Source: CBDUQP01 sp965369385 (GTDB lineage Bacteria; Planctomycetota; Phycisphaerae; SM23-33). From it: a DNA stretch of 25,329 nucleotides. Shown one piece after another: positions 16,994 to 24,853 of this stretch (position 1 is the first letter of the stretch; each line of letters begins with the position of its first letter). The translations under genes were made by a program, and so were the position numbers. A model generated the notes under the pieces. It searched no databases. It had not been told where the DNA came from and was given only the letters and a program-made list of their open reading frames with translations. The stretch is from NCBI GenBank assembly GCA_965369385.1, contig CBDUQP010000039.1, forward strand, positions 1 to 25,329, given 5' to 3'.

Positions 16994-18923
16994 ACCGAAG
17001 AACATAATGCTTGGCACGGCCGGGCATGTGGATCACGGCAAGACATCGCTGGTGAAGATTCTTACCGGATGCGATACGGACAGGCTGGCTGCGGAGAAAC
17101 AACGCGGGCTTACCATAGAGCTGGGTTTCGCACCGTGCAAGATGGCCGATGAGCGAATCGTGGGGATAGTGGACGTGCCTGGGCACGCGGGGTTTATCCG
17201 GAACATGGTCTCGGGAGCGCACGGGATAGACGTGGTCATTCTCGTGATAGCCGCCGACGATGGCGTAATGCCCCAAACCCGCGAACACCTGGATATTCTT
17301 ACCCTCATGGGTGTGAAGCATGGTTTTGTGGCGTTAACCAAGATCGATATGGTTGACGCCGAAATGCGAGAGCTGGCGGCCGAGGATGTACGGGAGTTCG
17401 TTGAGGGGACTTTTCTTGATGGCAAGCCGATTTGCCCGGTATCGAACATCACCGGTGAGGGATTCGACGTACTCCAGAGAACGCTGAACGAAAGCGTCAA
17501 CACGTGTCATTCACACGAAACCCAAGGTGTTTTCCGCCTGTGGATAGAGAGATCGTTTCATGTTCGCGGGTTTGGAACGATAGTGTCGGGCATTCCGGTA
17601 TCGGGCAGCGTGAGCGTAGGCGATGAATTACAGTTGGCGGGAGGCAACAAAACAGGGCGGGTGAGGGGGCTTGAAGTCTACGGGCGCCAGGCCGAACATG
17701 GGCTCGCCGGTCAGTGTGTGGCGATAAACATTACGGATATTCCGCCGGAATCGCTGTCGGCAGGACAACTGCTTTGCGAGCCTGGATTGATTGAGCCAGT
17801 AGCCATGGCCGAGGCCGAGCTGTTTGTGCTGCCCAGCGCCAGCAAACCGATGAAGGATTACTTCGAGGCTCACCTGCATGTGGGAACCGTCAGCGAGATG
17901 TGCAAAGTCGCCATGTTGGAAGGACGCCCGATAGAAGCTGGCGGCCGGGAGTTGGTACAATTGCGACTGGCGAAACCTGTCGCACTAGTGCCGGGCGAGC
18001 GTTTTGTGGTTAGAGGTCCTGGTGGCAGCGGACAGCTAACCACGGTGGGCGGCGGAAGGATTCTGGACACGAGCAACATTCGCCTCAGGCGCAATCGCCC
18101 GTGGACTATCCAGCGACTCCGGCGCCGTCTTGATGCTATTGACGATCCCACTGCTTGGTGCTCAGCCGTTCTTCGCGAGTCACAGAAACCGGCGACAGCC
18201 AGCGAGCTGTCACAGAGCTGCATGATCCAGCCGTCGAGAGTGGCTGAAATACTGGCCCAACTGGCAAAGAAAGAATTCACCAAAGAACTACCATCCGGCA
18301 AGTGGATTCACGCTGACGTGCTGCAACATACCGCCGATGCGGTCTGCGACGTACTGAGGCAGTTTCATGAGGCGAATCCGACGCGGGCCGGGATGACGGA
18401 AGCAGATATAGAGTCGAGCATTGGATTCGAGCGAGCACTCGTTTCGGCCGCTGTCGGCGTTTTGCAGGCAAATGGGAAGGTCGAAGTGCGGGGCGATCTG
18501 CTTGCGATTCCGGGTAGTGGGCAATATCTTTCGCCGGAAGCCAAGGAGTTATGTGATCGCCTTGAACATATCCTTCGCGATGCAAAGCTCCAGCCGCCTA
18601 TTCCCGCTGACCTTGCGGCGATGCTTGGGATTGATGAGCAGACATTTGATGATATAGTTACCTTGCTCGCCGATGGGCAAACAGTCTGCAAACTGGATGC
18701 GAAGGTTATAATGCACGCCGATGCTATCGCCATTGCTCGCCAGGCCGTGCTTGATATGTTCCGTAAGAGCGGAAGCTTTCAGACGATGGAGTTTCGCGAT
18801 GCGTTAGGCGTGAGTCGTAAATATGCGGTTCCGTTGCTGGATTACTTCGACAGTATGAAGCTCACCACCCGTTCAGCCAATCGCAGGCGCCCGGGGGCCG
18901 AGGCGAGAAAACTGCTGGATTAG
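16983..18923 (+). CDS. selB: Selenocysteine-specific elongation factor SelB
   Basis: SelB is the EF-Tu-like GTPase that carries Sec-tRNA(Sec) to the ribosome and holds the SECIS hairpin. The 646-residue protein has G1 GTAGHVDHGKTSL (from 11), the switch segment RGLTIELGFA, G3 DVPGH (64-68) and G4 TKID. Beta-barrel domains II and III follow. The C-terminal third (about 370-646) is a run of winged helices that bind SECIS RNA, with family features such as RRRPGAEARKLLD at the very end. The full RNA-binding part argues that this strain decodes UGA as Sec with bacterial-type hairpins. Confidence 0.97.
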   Translation: MASRPKNIMLGTAGHVDHGKTSLVKILTGCDTDRLAAEKQRGLTIELGFAPCKMADERIVGIVDVPGHAGFIRNMVSGAHGIDVVILVIAADDGVMPQTREHLDILTLMGVKHGFVALTKIDMVDAEMRELAAEDVREFVEGTFLDGKPICPVSNITGEGFDVLQRTLNESVNTCHSHETQGVFRLWIERSFHVRGFGTIVSGIPVSGSVSVGDELQLAGGNKTGRVRGLEVYGRQAEHGLAGQCVAINITDIPPESLSAGQLLCEPGLIEPVAMAEAELFVLPSASKPMKDYFEAHLHVGTVSEMCKVAMLEGRPIEAGGRELVQLRLAKPVALVPGERFVVRGPGGSGQLTTVGGGRILDTSNIRLRRNRPWTIQRLRRRLDAIDDPTAWCSAVLRESQKPATASELSQSCMIQPSRVAEILAQLAKKEFTKELPSGKWIHADVLQHTADAVCDVLRQFHEANPTRAGMTEADIESSIGFERALVSAAVGVLQANGKVEVRGDLLAIPGSGQYLSPEAKELCDRLEHILRDAKLQPPIPADLAAMLGIDEQTFDDIVTLLADGQTVCKLDAKVIMHADAIAIARQAVLDMFRKSGSFQTMEFRDALGVSRKYAVPLLDYFDSMKLTTRSANRRRPGAEARKLLD

Positions 18924-18955
18924 CATCTGTTTTGTGAGTACTGCGAACAAGATAT

Positions 18956-18984
18956 TTGGAACAGGCAGCTTGAGCCGGTACAAT
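18956..18984 (+). promoter_or_regulatory. Candidate promoter for the first selenoprotein gene
   Basis: TTGGAA (18956-18961), an exact 17-bp spacer and TACAAT (18979-18984, five of six to TATAAT) make a good sigma-70-like promoter. It lies in the 104-bp gap after selB, with a leader of about 37 nt. The two selenoproteins and selD could thus be expressed separately from, and more strongly than, the transporter-selA-selB unit. Confidence 0.55.
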
Positions 18985-19027
18985 GGTTTGCCCACGCTAA
19001 TCCAATATTCCCCAAAGAGGATTCACC

Positions 19028-20383
19028 ATGAGAAACGTTTCACGAATATGCATGGTTGCATGCCTTTTGGCGACGCTTGCGAGCACCTGCACCTTGGCGG
19101 CGTCAGCCCCAGCCGGCAGCGAGCTAACTGCAAAGGCTTTCGATCCCAACCTGGCAAGAAATCCCTACGCGGAGTTGAAGGCGTTTGGGCTGAATTTTGA
19201 TGTGCCGGCAGAAGGTAATGGTACGGTTCACAAGAAGGCCATCATTATCCGCCTTCGCGGCCGAATACCGCTGAAGGCCGCCATCGACTCAAGCAAGGCT
19301 GATACAGCAGCGCCCGATGTTCTCCGGCTGGATTTCACAGGCAAAGGACAGTTCGCTAACACTCCGACTGTGCCAGTGAAGCTGACACGATATGAAAAGG
19401 CCCTGATCATTACATTCGGGCCACATGATATCGTAGCCACCATAGCCGGCAAGAATGTCCCGTTGACGATTCGGGGCGAGTATACCAGGTTCGGTAATGG
19501 CGACAGGACCATGACCGTCATGCTGGGCACGTCGCTGGTTGGCAAGGCGAAGTTTGGCGATGTAGCTCGCGAGGTGACGATTGTAGACTATGACGGAAAC
19601 ATGGTGTGTGGCGACATGATAAAGCCGGTCCTTCCCGCGAGTAGTCCGCCGATGAGCCAAGGCGATATGGTGATAGTCGGCAAAGTGAGGTCCAACTATG
19701 GTCAGCCGATCTTGGTCGATGGTGCGTGGTACAATGTGAAGCTCACGCTGGATCGTAAGCGGCTCACGGTGACCAAGTCAGATGCGAAGACTGCCATGGT
19801 AAAAGTGTTGTCCGTCGGAGCAAAGAGTTGCAGTGTGTTTCTTGTCGGCAAGAAATATATTATGCGACTTTCGCCGGAATCGGGCAAGCCTATGGCCGTG
19901 CCGGCTGATGAATACCGGATAAAACGTGTGGAGGGCGTGTATCTCATAGGCGGCAAGGCCGGCGGCCAGACAACCAAGCTCATGGCTTACGGGGGTGACC
20001 CAGCCACACATGCTTATCCGAAGATCAACGTGCCTGCGGGCAAGACTACTGAGCTGCGAGTGGGGCTCCCGTTGAAGGTTCGCATAGACGCAAGTGTTAG
20101 CGGCCGAACAGTGACGATGAAATATCGCACTATGGATGCATCGGGGCTGAAATTGCACCATCTGCAGGGTGGAGTCAACCTGCGGCCTCTTCTTGTGGCG
20201 AAGATACACGATGATTCGGGGAATTTGGTTTACACCGCCAAGTTTGAGTATTCGTGAGGCGGCTTATGCTCGCACACGTGGAGTGTGCCAACGAACCGCA
20301 AAGGCAAGTTTACGATTACACCTGTTTATGGGACTGGCGAGGTTGAAGTGCAGGCCCAAAGCACGATAATAGATATCAAGTGA
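19028..20383 (+). CDS. Putative secreted selenoprotein, new family, copy 1 (Sec at TGA 20255-20257)
   Basis: A standard reading stops at the TGA after 409 residues. Read through as Sec it continues 41 more residues to TGA 20381-20383, giving 451. The extension is conserved in the neighbouring paralogue (copy 2) and contains UGGLCSHTW, with Sec410 and Cys414 in a UxxxC arrangement. The N-terminus is a Sec-type signal peptide (about 1-25), followed by LTAKAFDP shared with copy 2. Other shared blocks are RLDFTGKG, YGQPI-VDG-WY and VPADEY, plus a conserved Cys194. The C-terminal part looks beta-rich and Ig-like. AGAGGA precedes the ATG. I recognise no function; a thiol/selenol redox role outside the cytoplasm is inferred. 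The extension contains a SECIS-like hairpin, and selB lies directly upstream. Confidence 0.85.
20255..20288 (+). promoter_or_regulatory. Sec codon and SECIS-like hairpin of copy 1
   Basis: The TGA (20255-20257) is followed after 14 nt by GCACAC (20272-20277), a 5-nt loop GTGGA and GTGTGC (20283-20288). The loop begins 20 nt after the TGA, within the roughly 16-37 nt range known for bacterial SECIS elements. The hairpin lies inside the coding extension, as bacterial SECIS elements do. Confidence 0.7.
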
Positions 20384-20515
20384 TGTTCGTGATGCTGGGC
20401 TGGCGGATGGATATGCCGATTGGCCCTTTCGAGATGTCGTCGATGCCGTCGGGAGAGATGGCGTTGGTGTGATGAATACCTTTTGTAACTCGCTTACAGT
20501 GAAAGGAGAACTGTT

Positions 20516-21853
20516 ATGAAGCGACCAGTTGTTACGCTGCTGATTGCTGCGATGTTGGTTGTGGCTGTCCGCTCGGGGCCTGTGTGGGCAGATGGGGAAG
20601 TTACGGCCAAGGCGTTTGATCCGGACAAGAGGATCGTGGTGAACAATGGAATATATGTCGGCAGGGGATCATTCCAGAAAGCCCCCAAGGGCATAGGGAC
20701 GGTTAATCCTAATGCTACCATAGCGACGTCGTCCGGCAGTGCGTACAAGCTGAAGATGGCAATTGATTCAGCCAAGGCAGATGCAAAGAGTCCTGACCTG
20801 ATTCGCCTGGACTTCACAGGCAAAGGTGTATTCAAAGATTCGCCAGTTGTCCCCATGAAGAAACAAACGCGGTCGGGCGGCTTCAGCGGCAGATTTGGCC
20901 CAGTGACACTTGTCGTTGAGGTTGACGGTCGCAAGATACCTGTTACCGTTCGCGGCCAGTACCAGAGATGGGGCAAGAATCAGCGTTACCTCAATTTGCG
21001 AATGAGCACATGTCTTGTTGCCAAGGTCAAGTTCGGCGACAAGCTTTTGGATGTGAGCATTGCCGATGGCAACTCGAACCTGATTTGTTCGGATAGGGTT
21101 ACTGCGATCAAGCAAGGCAAGGGCTTCAGGGCAGGTTCCGGTGATGGCGTATACATCGGTAAGGCCAAAGCCCATTACGGCCAGCCCATTCAGGTTGACG
21201 GCGTCTGGTATGATGTTACGCTGACCCCGGACGCCAAGCGGATCGTCGCTTCGAAGTCTACTGCCGAAACCACGACGCTGACGGTTCTTGGTATGGCCAG
21301 AAGCTGGCATGGCGATTTTGTCGGAAAGAAGTACATTCTGCGACTGAACGGTACTGACGCTCCAATGGACGTACCTGCGGACGAGTATGCGATTACCAGC
21401 TTCAACGGTTCGCTGCCTTTGACCGGCGAATCGAGGACCTATGGCCATATAAGCCTTGCCAGTCGGGATTCACGGAGTGGCATGGCCAAGAAGATCACTC
21501 TTCTGCCGGGCAAGACCTTTGAACTGAAGGTCGGCCAGCCCTTGAATGCTAGAATTGATGCAACGGTGCAAGGCCGCAAGGTAACCATGAAGTACCACAT
21601 CACTGATGTTGCCGGCATGGGTGTGGATAGTCTGTCCGGTGCATTCAGAGGAAATCCGCTGGCGAAAGTGGAAGTCTATGATGCAGCCGGCAAGTTGTTT
21701 TATAGCGGCACATTCGAGTATTCGTGAGGCAGCCTCTGCCCGCACACATGGCGTGTGCCCAAGAATGTCAAAGGCAAATTCACGATCAAGGCCGTTTACA
21801 AAGCAGGCGATGTTGAGGTTAAGTCTCATACAACGTCGATAGAAATCAAGTAG
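20516..21853 (+). CDS. Putative secreted selenoprotein, new family, copy 2 (Sec at TGA 21725-21727)
   Basis: Paralogue of copy 1. The standard reading ends at TGA after 403 residues; read as Sec404 it runs on to TAG 21851-21853, giving 445 residues. The extension is the same length as in copy 1 (42 codons from the Sec codon), with 26 of 42 positions identical and UGSLCPHTW at its start (Cys408). About ten of the identical residues use different synonymous codons, the mark of protein-level selection. The N-terminus is a signal peptide, likely cleaved after VWA (about residue 25), then VTAKAFDP. Cys191 matches Cys194 of copy 1. AAAGGAG precedes the ATG. The 132-bp gap from copy 1 holds nothing I recognise. 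It ends 49 bp before selD. Function unknown. Confidence 0.85.
21725..21758 (+). promoter_or_regulatory. Sec codon and SECIS-like hairpin of copy 2
   Basis: The TGA (21725-21727) is followed after 14 nt by GCACAC (21742-21747), loop ATGGC and GTGTGC (21753-21758). Stem sequence and TGA-to-loop distance (20 nt) are identical to copy 1 while loop bases differ (GTGGA versus ATGGC). The stem also encodes conserved residues (HTW and V), so RNA and protein constraint cannot be separated from two sequences. Confidence 0.7.
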
Positions 21854-21861
21854 TGCATCGT

Positions 21862-21897
21862 CCCTCGCCCGCCGCCGGGAAGGTGGCGGGCAGAGGG
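21862..21897 (+). promoter_or_regulatory. Strong hairpin sequestering the selD ribosome-binding site
   Basis: CCCTC plus GCCCGCC (21862-21873) pairs with GGCGGGC (21885-21891) and GAGGG (21893-21897), with one bulged A: 12 GC-rich pairs around an 11-nt loop. No T-run follows, so it is a poor terminator. The 3' arm contains AGAGGG, the only good Shine-Dalgarno for the selD ATG at 21903. Closed, the stem would hide it. It could couple selD translation to passage of ribosomes through the selenoprotein gene just upstream. Confidence 0.6.
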
Positions 21898-21902
21898 ATA
21901 TC

Positions 21903-23492
21903 ATGGCAAACGTAGATATAGACAAACGTCGACGAATCATGCAGCGTTCGATCAAGCTCGGGCACTGCGTTTGCGATCCTAAACGTCCATGCCCGTGCGA
22001 AGTCTTCAAGAATGACGGTATCTGCATGTGTGCGGGCGAACGTCCCGACCCGGTCGACATGTCGACAATTCGCCTCACCGAGCTTGTGCACAATGCCGGA
22101 TGTGCCTCCAAAATAGCCGCAGCCGACCTGGAGGCCGTGCTCGGCAGGCTTACTGCCCCCGACGATCCTGCAATAATCTCCGGTATCGCCGCCGGTGACG
22201 ATGCCGGAGTTTATTCCCTCAACTCACATACCACGCTTGTGCAGACCGTGGACGTATTCACGCCATGCGTTGACGATCCGGAAAAGTTCGGCCGCATATG
22301 CGCCGCCAATTGCCTTTCCGATATCTACGCCATGGGCGCAACGCCGCGTACCGCCCTCAGTGTAATGTGCTTCCCGATAGAGACCCTCGACGGCCGCGTA
22401 ATGTACCACATGCTCAAGGGTGCCATGGAAGTCTTCGCCGCTGCCGGGGTCGCATTGCTTGGCGGGCACAGCATAAAGGACGAGGAGATCAAGCTGGGGT
22501 TCGCCATCACGGGCACAACCAGCACGGACGCCCTGGAGCACACAACCGCCCGCCCGGGCGATATGCTCGTACTGACGAAGAAGCTTGGCGTCGGCGTATT
22601 GAACTTCGCGAGGCAAATCGGCAAGGTAGACGTCGCACTGCTGGCAGAAGTGGAATCATCCATGGAAACGCTGAATCGCGACGCCGCCGAAGCCATGATG
22701 TTGACCGGTGCGTCTGCATGCACCGATGTGACTGGATTCGGGCTTTTTGGGCATTTGATTAGCCTCGCCAGGCACTCCGGCGTTACAGCCGAGATATTCG
22801 CTGACCGCCTGCCTGCCTTCGACGGAGCAATCGACGCGTTGCGCAATGGGATAGTGCCCGGTGCGATTGAACGCAACAGCGAGTACGTTGGCGGGGATAT
22901 GCAGGTAGCAGACGGTGTGCCACAGGAACTGGTTGATCTGGGATTCTGCGCCGAAACTTCCGGGGGGTTGCTCATGGCGATACCGCCGGAGCGACACGAA
23001 CTGCTTATTGAGGAATTGGCGAGCCGAGGCGTTAGTGCAGTAACAGTAGGCAGCGTGGTGGGGGAGTCTGATGGTAAGATACTACTTTCGTTGACCGGAG
23101 ATGAGGGTGCACCCACCCAATGCAAGGCTGCGGCACAGGCAGGTAGTAGCTGCTGCGAATCGGCCGCTGAACCGGCTGCAAGTTGTTGCGGGTCGGCCGG
23201 TGATGAAGGGGCTGACGATGTGACGAAGGCGTTTGGTGCGTTCATGTCGGCAACGTCGACCGGGGGCAAAGTAGACGCTCGAACTAAGGAACTGGTGAAT
23301 TTCGCGTTGTCTGTGATTACAAAATGCAAGCCATGCGTGATAACGCACCGAAAGAAAGCGGTTAAAATGGGCATCTCACCCGAAGAACTCGACGAGGTGG
23401 CATGGTGTGCGGCCGCTATGGGCGGCGCGCCGGTACGAATGTTCTATCAAGAAATCGACGAAGACGACGAAGGATCGTGCGCATGTTGCTAG
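21903..23492 (+). CDS. selD: Selenophosphate synthase fused to an AhpD-like domain
   Basis: SelD makes selenophosphate from selenide and ATP. The 529-residue protein has three parts. Residues 1-50 form a cysteine-rich lead (Cys22, 24, 30, 32, 41, 43, with CVCDPKRPCPC). The SelD core (about 54-400) has the catalytic pair Cys67 and Lys70 in HNAGCASK (E. coli Cys17/Lys20), a Cys version rather than Sec, and the nucleotide motif GDDAGVY. A linker with two CC pairs (417-418, 428-429) leads to an AhpD/carboxymuconolactone-decarboxylase-like domain with CKPC (Cys475, Cys478) and His482; the tail ends CACC. AhpD domains use CxxC for thiol redox chemistry, so the fusion may reduce or hold selenium for the synthase. 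The SD is buried in a hairpin. Confidence 0.95.
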   Translation: MANVDIDKRRRIMQRSIKLGHCVCDPKRPCPCEVFKNDGICMCAGERPDPVDMSTIRLTELVHNAGCASKIAAADLEAVLGRLTAPDDPAIISGIAAGDDAGVYSLNSHTTLVQTVDVFTPCVDDPEKFGRICAANCLSDIYAMGATPRTALSVMCFPIETLDGRVMYHMLKGAMEVFAAAGVALLGGHSIKDEEIKLGFAITGTTSTDALEHTTARPGDMLVLTKKLGVGVLNFARQIGKVDVALLAEVESSMETLNRDAAEAMMLTGASACTDVTGFGLFGHLISLARHSGVTAEIFADRLPAFDGAIDALRNGIVPGAIERNSEYVGGDMQVADGVPQELVDLGFCAETSGGLLMAIPPERHELLIEELASRGVSAVTVGSVVGESDGKILLSLTGDEGAPTQCKAAAQAGSSCCESAAEPAASCCGSAGDEGADDVTKAFGAFMSATSTGGKVDARTKELVNFALSVITKCKPCVITHRKKAVKMGISPEELDEVAWCAAAMGGAPVRMFYQEIDEDDEGSCACC

Positions 23493-23541
23493 TTCTTTGC
23501 AATGTCGCGACAAGTCAAGTCTCGCCGGGACAAAGAACTAG
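23489..23541. terminator. Palindromic terminator that supplies both convergent stop codons
   Basis: CTAGTTCTTTG (23489-23499) and CAAAGAACTAG (23531-23541) are perfect 11-bp arms with a 31-nt centre. The TAG of selD (23490-23492) lies in one arm, and the TAG of the - strand ferredoxin gene (23538-23540) is its mirror in the other. Placement between convergent genes suggests bidirectional termination. Confidence 0.65.
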
Positions 23542-24389
23542 ATATCGTCTATTTGGGAAGTCTCGAAAGTATCTACGGTCGTCTTGCCAGGCGTAGGCAG
23601 GATAACAGTTTTCAGGCCTCCGCAGGTGGTACATTTCAGGCAGCGAATACACGCTGACGTGTTCGCGCGATTGTCGACTTCAACACCCACCGGGCAGTTT
23701 GTTCTGCATAAATTGCACTCTGTGCAACTGGAAGGCATGAATCGCAGGTGAAAAACGCTCAGGCGATTGAAGATTCCGAGCAGTGCGCCGAGTGGGCAGA
23801 GTAGCCGACACCATGGGCGGTAAATGAAGACGGCGGCGGTGATGGTTACGATAAGGATAACCGTTTTGTACCAGCTTGGTGTCCACCAGACTTCTCCGCC
23901 GGTTGCGAAGGCTTGTTTGATGGAATATGGCAGGCCTGCTTCCAGAGCGCCCACGGGGCATATGTTGCATATCGCCAGGGGATGGTCCTTGCCGAGGAAC
24001 CATGGAATCGCGATGACGAAGGCCAGCAGAACACCAAGGCGGACAAATCGTGTCCACTGGGGCAACTGAAACTTGCGGACCGGTATCTTCATTAGGAGGT
24101 CCTGCACGAAACCGAACGGGCATGCCCACCCGCATACAAGAGAACCTACCAGGGCACCGACCATGACAAGAACGCCGATCACCAGCCACGGAATCACGTG
24201 AAGCGATGAATACGTAGCGATCAGACCAATGGGGCACGCGAATGACGCCAGCGGGCACGCGTAGCAATGAAACACGCACGATGGCAGACGTTGCAGGAAG
24301 GCGCTCGGCCACAGCCAAAGCACCAGGAACATCAACTGGACGGAATGCCTTATGCGGTCTAATTGCCGGATCTTCTTGGAAAATGGCAT
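23538..24389 (-). CDS. Polyferredoxin-like 4Fe-4S membrane protein (NapH/YccM type)
   Basis: The 283-residue protein has about five hydrophobic segments with repeated CPxG motifs facing the membrane edge: CPIG (Cys52), CPFG (Cys90), CPVG (Cys144) and CPLG (Cys198). Two [4Fe-4S] ferredoxin-type sites follow: Cys222/225/228/232 (CTECNLCRTNCP) and Cys247/250/253/256 (CIRCLKCTTC). Such NapH/NosR/YccM-family proteins pass electrons between quinones or cytoplasmic donors and extracytoplasmic partners. The second site is followed by Gly-Gly instead of the usual Cys-Pro. It lies 47 bp after a small membrane-protein gene and, before that, tRNA-Sec. An electron path for the exported selenoproteins is possible but unproven. 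Confidence 0.82.
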   Translation of the reverse strand: MPFSKKIRQLDRIRHSVQLMFLVLWLWPSAFLQRLPSCVFHCYACPLASFACPIGLIATYSSLHVIPWLVIGVLVMVGALVGSLVCGWACPFGFVQDLLMKIPVRKFQLPQWTRFVRLGVLLAFVIAIPWFLGKDHPLAICNICPVGALEAGLPYSIKQAFATGGEVWWTPSWYKTVILIVTITAAVFIYRPWCRLLCPLGALLGIFNRLSVFHLRFMPSSCTECNLCRTNCPVGVEVDNRANTSACIRCLKCTTCGGLKTVILPTPGKTTVDTFETSQIDDI

Positions 24390-24404
24390 ATTTCAGATAG
24401 TCCT

Positions 24405-24421
24405 GACCATACCTTATGGCC
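24405..24421 (-). promoter_or_regulatory. Short hairpin 15 nt after a TGA (possible SECIS)
   Basis: On the - strand GGCCATA and TATGGTC form a 7-bp stem (one G-T pair) with loop AGG. The loop is 22 nt after the TGA of the small membrane-protein gene (24437-24439), close to the 20 nt seen in the two selenoprotein genes. A competing hairpin (CTGAGT 24421-24426 with ACTCAG 24435-24440) overlaps it, so it may be only an intergenic processing or attenuation structure. Confidence 0.3.
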
Positions 24422-24436
24422 TGAGTGTTAGTTTAC

Positions 24437-24826
24437 TCAGGTAGGGCACTCTTTCTTCTTGTTGAAGGGGTCGGCTGATTTTGGGGCGGTTACGTCCTTG
24501 GCGGTCTGAGTGGTTGAGCTGTTCTTCGTGATATCGTTGATGGCGGCAAAACGGGCTGTCTTCGTCCACAGGGGTTGGGTGGCCTTCAACGTTCCACCGC
24601 CCGCGACTATCTCACTGATAATCTGCGGGCTGGTGAGCACTGTATCGGGGGGGGTAGGGTCTGAGGGCATCGGATGGTATGAAGCTCTGTAGTGAACAAT
24701 CAAACCGGCGCAGGCAATCGCAGAACCGACGAGGAATATGAGCACACCATACACGGGATGCCGTTGCTCGGTAGGCCTGGCGAGCGGATCTATGGGCGGC
24801 TGCTTGACTATCTTCTGTTCTCCCAT
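24437..24826 (-). CDS. Small membrane-anchored protein of unknown function, possible C-terminal selenoprotein
   Basis: I do not recognise this 129-residue product. It has a basic, proline-rich start, one transmembrane helix (about 26-44) and a soluble, Ser/Thr-rich tail that should be outside the cytoplasm. The last residues are KKKECPT followed by TGA. If that TGA were Sec the protein would end CPTU-V-N (TAA at 24428-24430), a CxxU motif close to the C-terminus. I start at ATG 24826, with AGAGGA 7 nt upstream; an earlier in-frame start would run into the tRNA gene. It lies between tRNA-Sec and the polyferredoxin gene, all on the - strand, and probably shares a transcript with the latter. Confidence 0.65.
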   Translation of the reverse strand: MGEQKIVKQPPIDPLARPTEQRHPVYGVLIFLVGSAIACAGLIVHYRASYHPMPSDPTPPDTVLTSPQIISEIVAGGGTLKATQPLWTKTARFAAINDITKNSSTTQTAKDVTAPKSADPFNKKKECPT

Positions 24827-24853
24827 TTTGCATCCTCTGCAAATCCACCATAA

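Noticed and set aside
22101..22103. Sec at the catalytic site of SelD
   Set aside because: The codon at residue 67 is TGT (Cys), so this is the Cys form of the enzyme.
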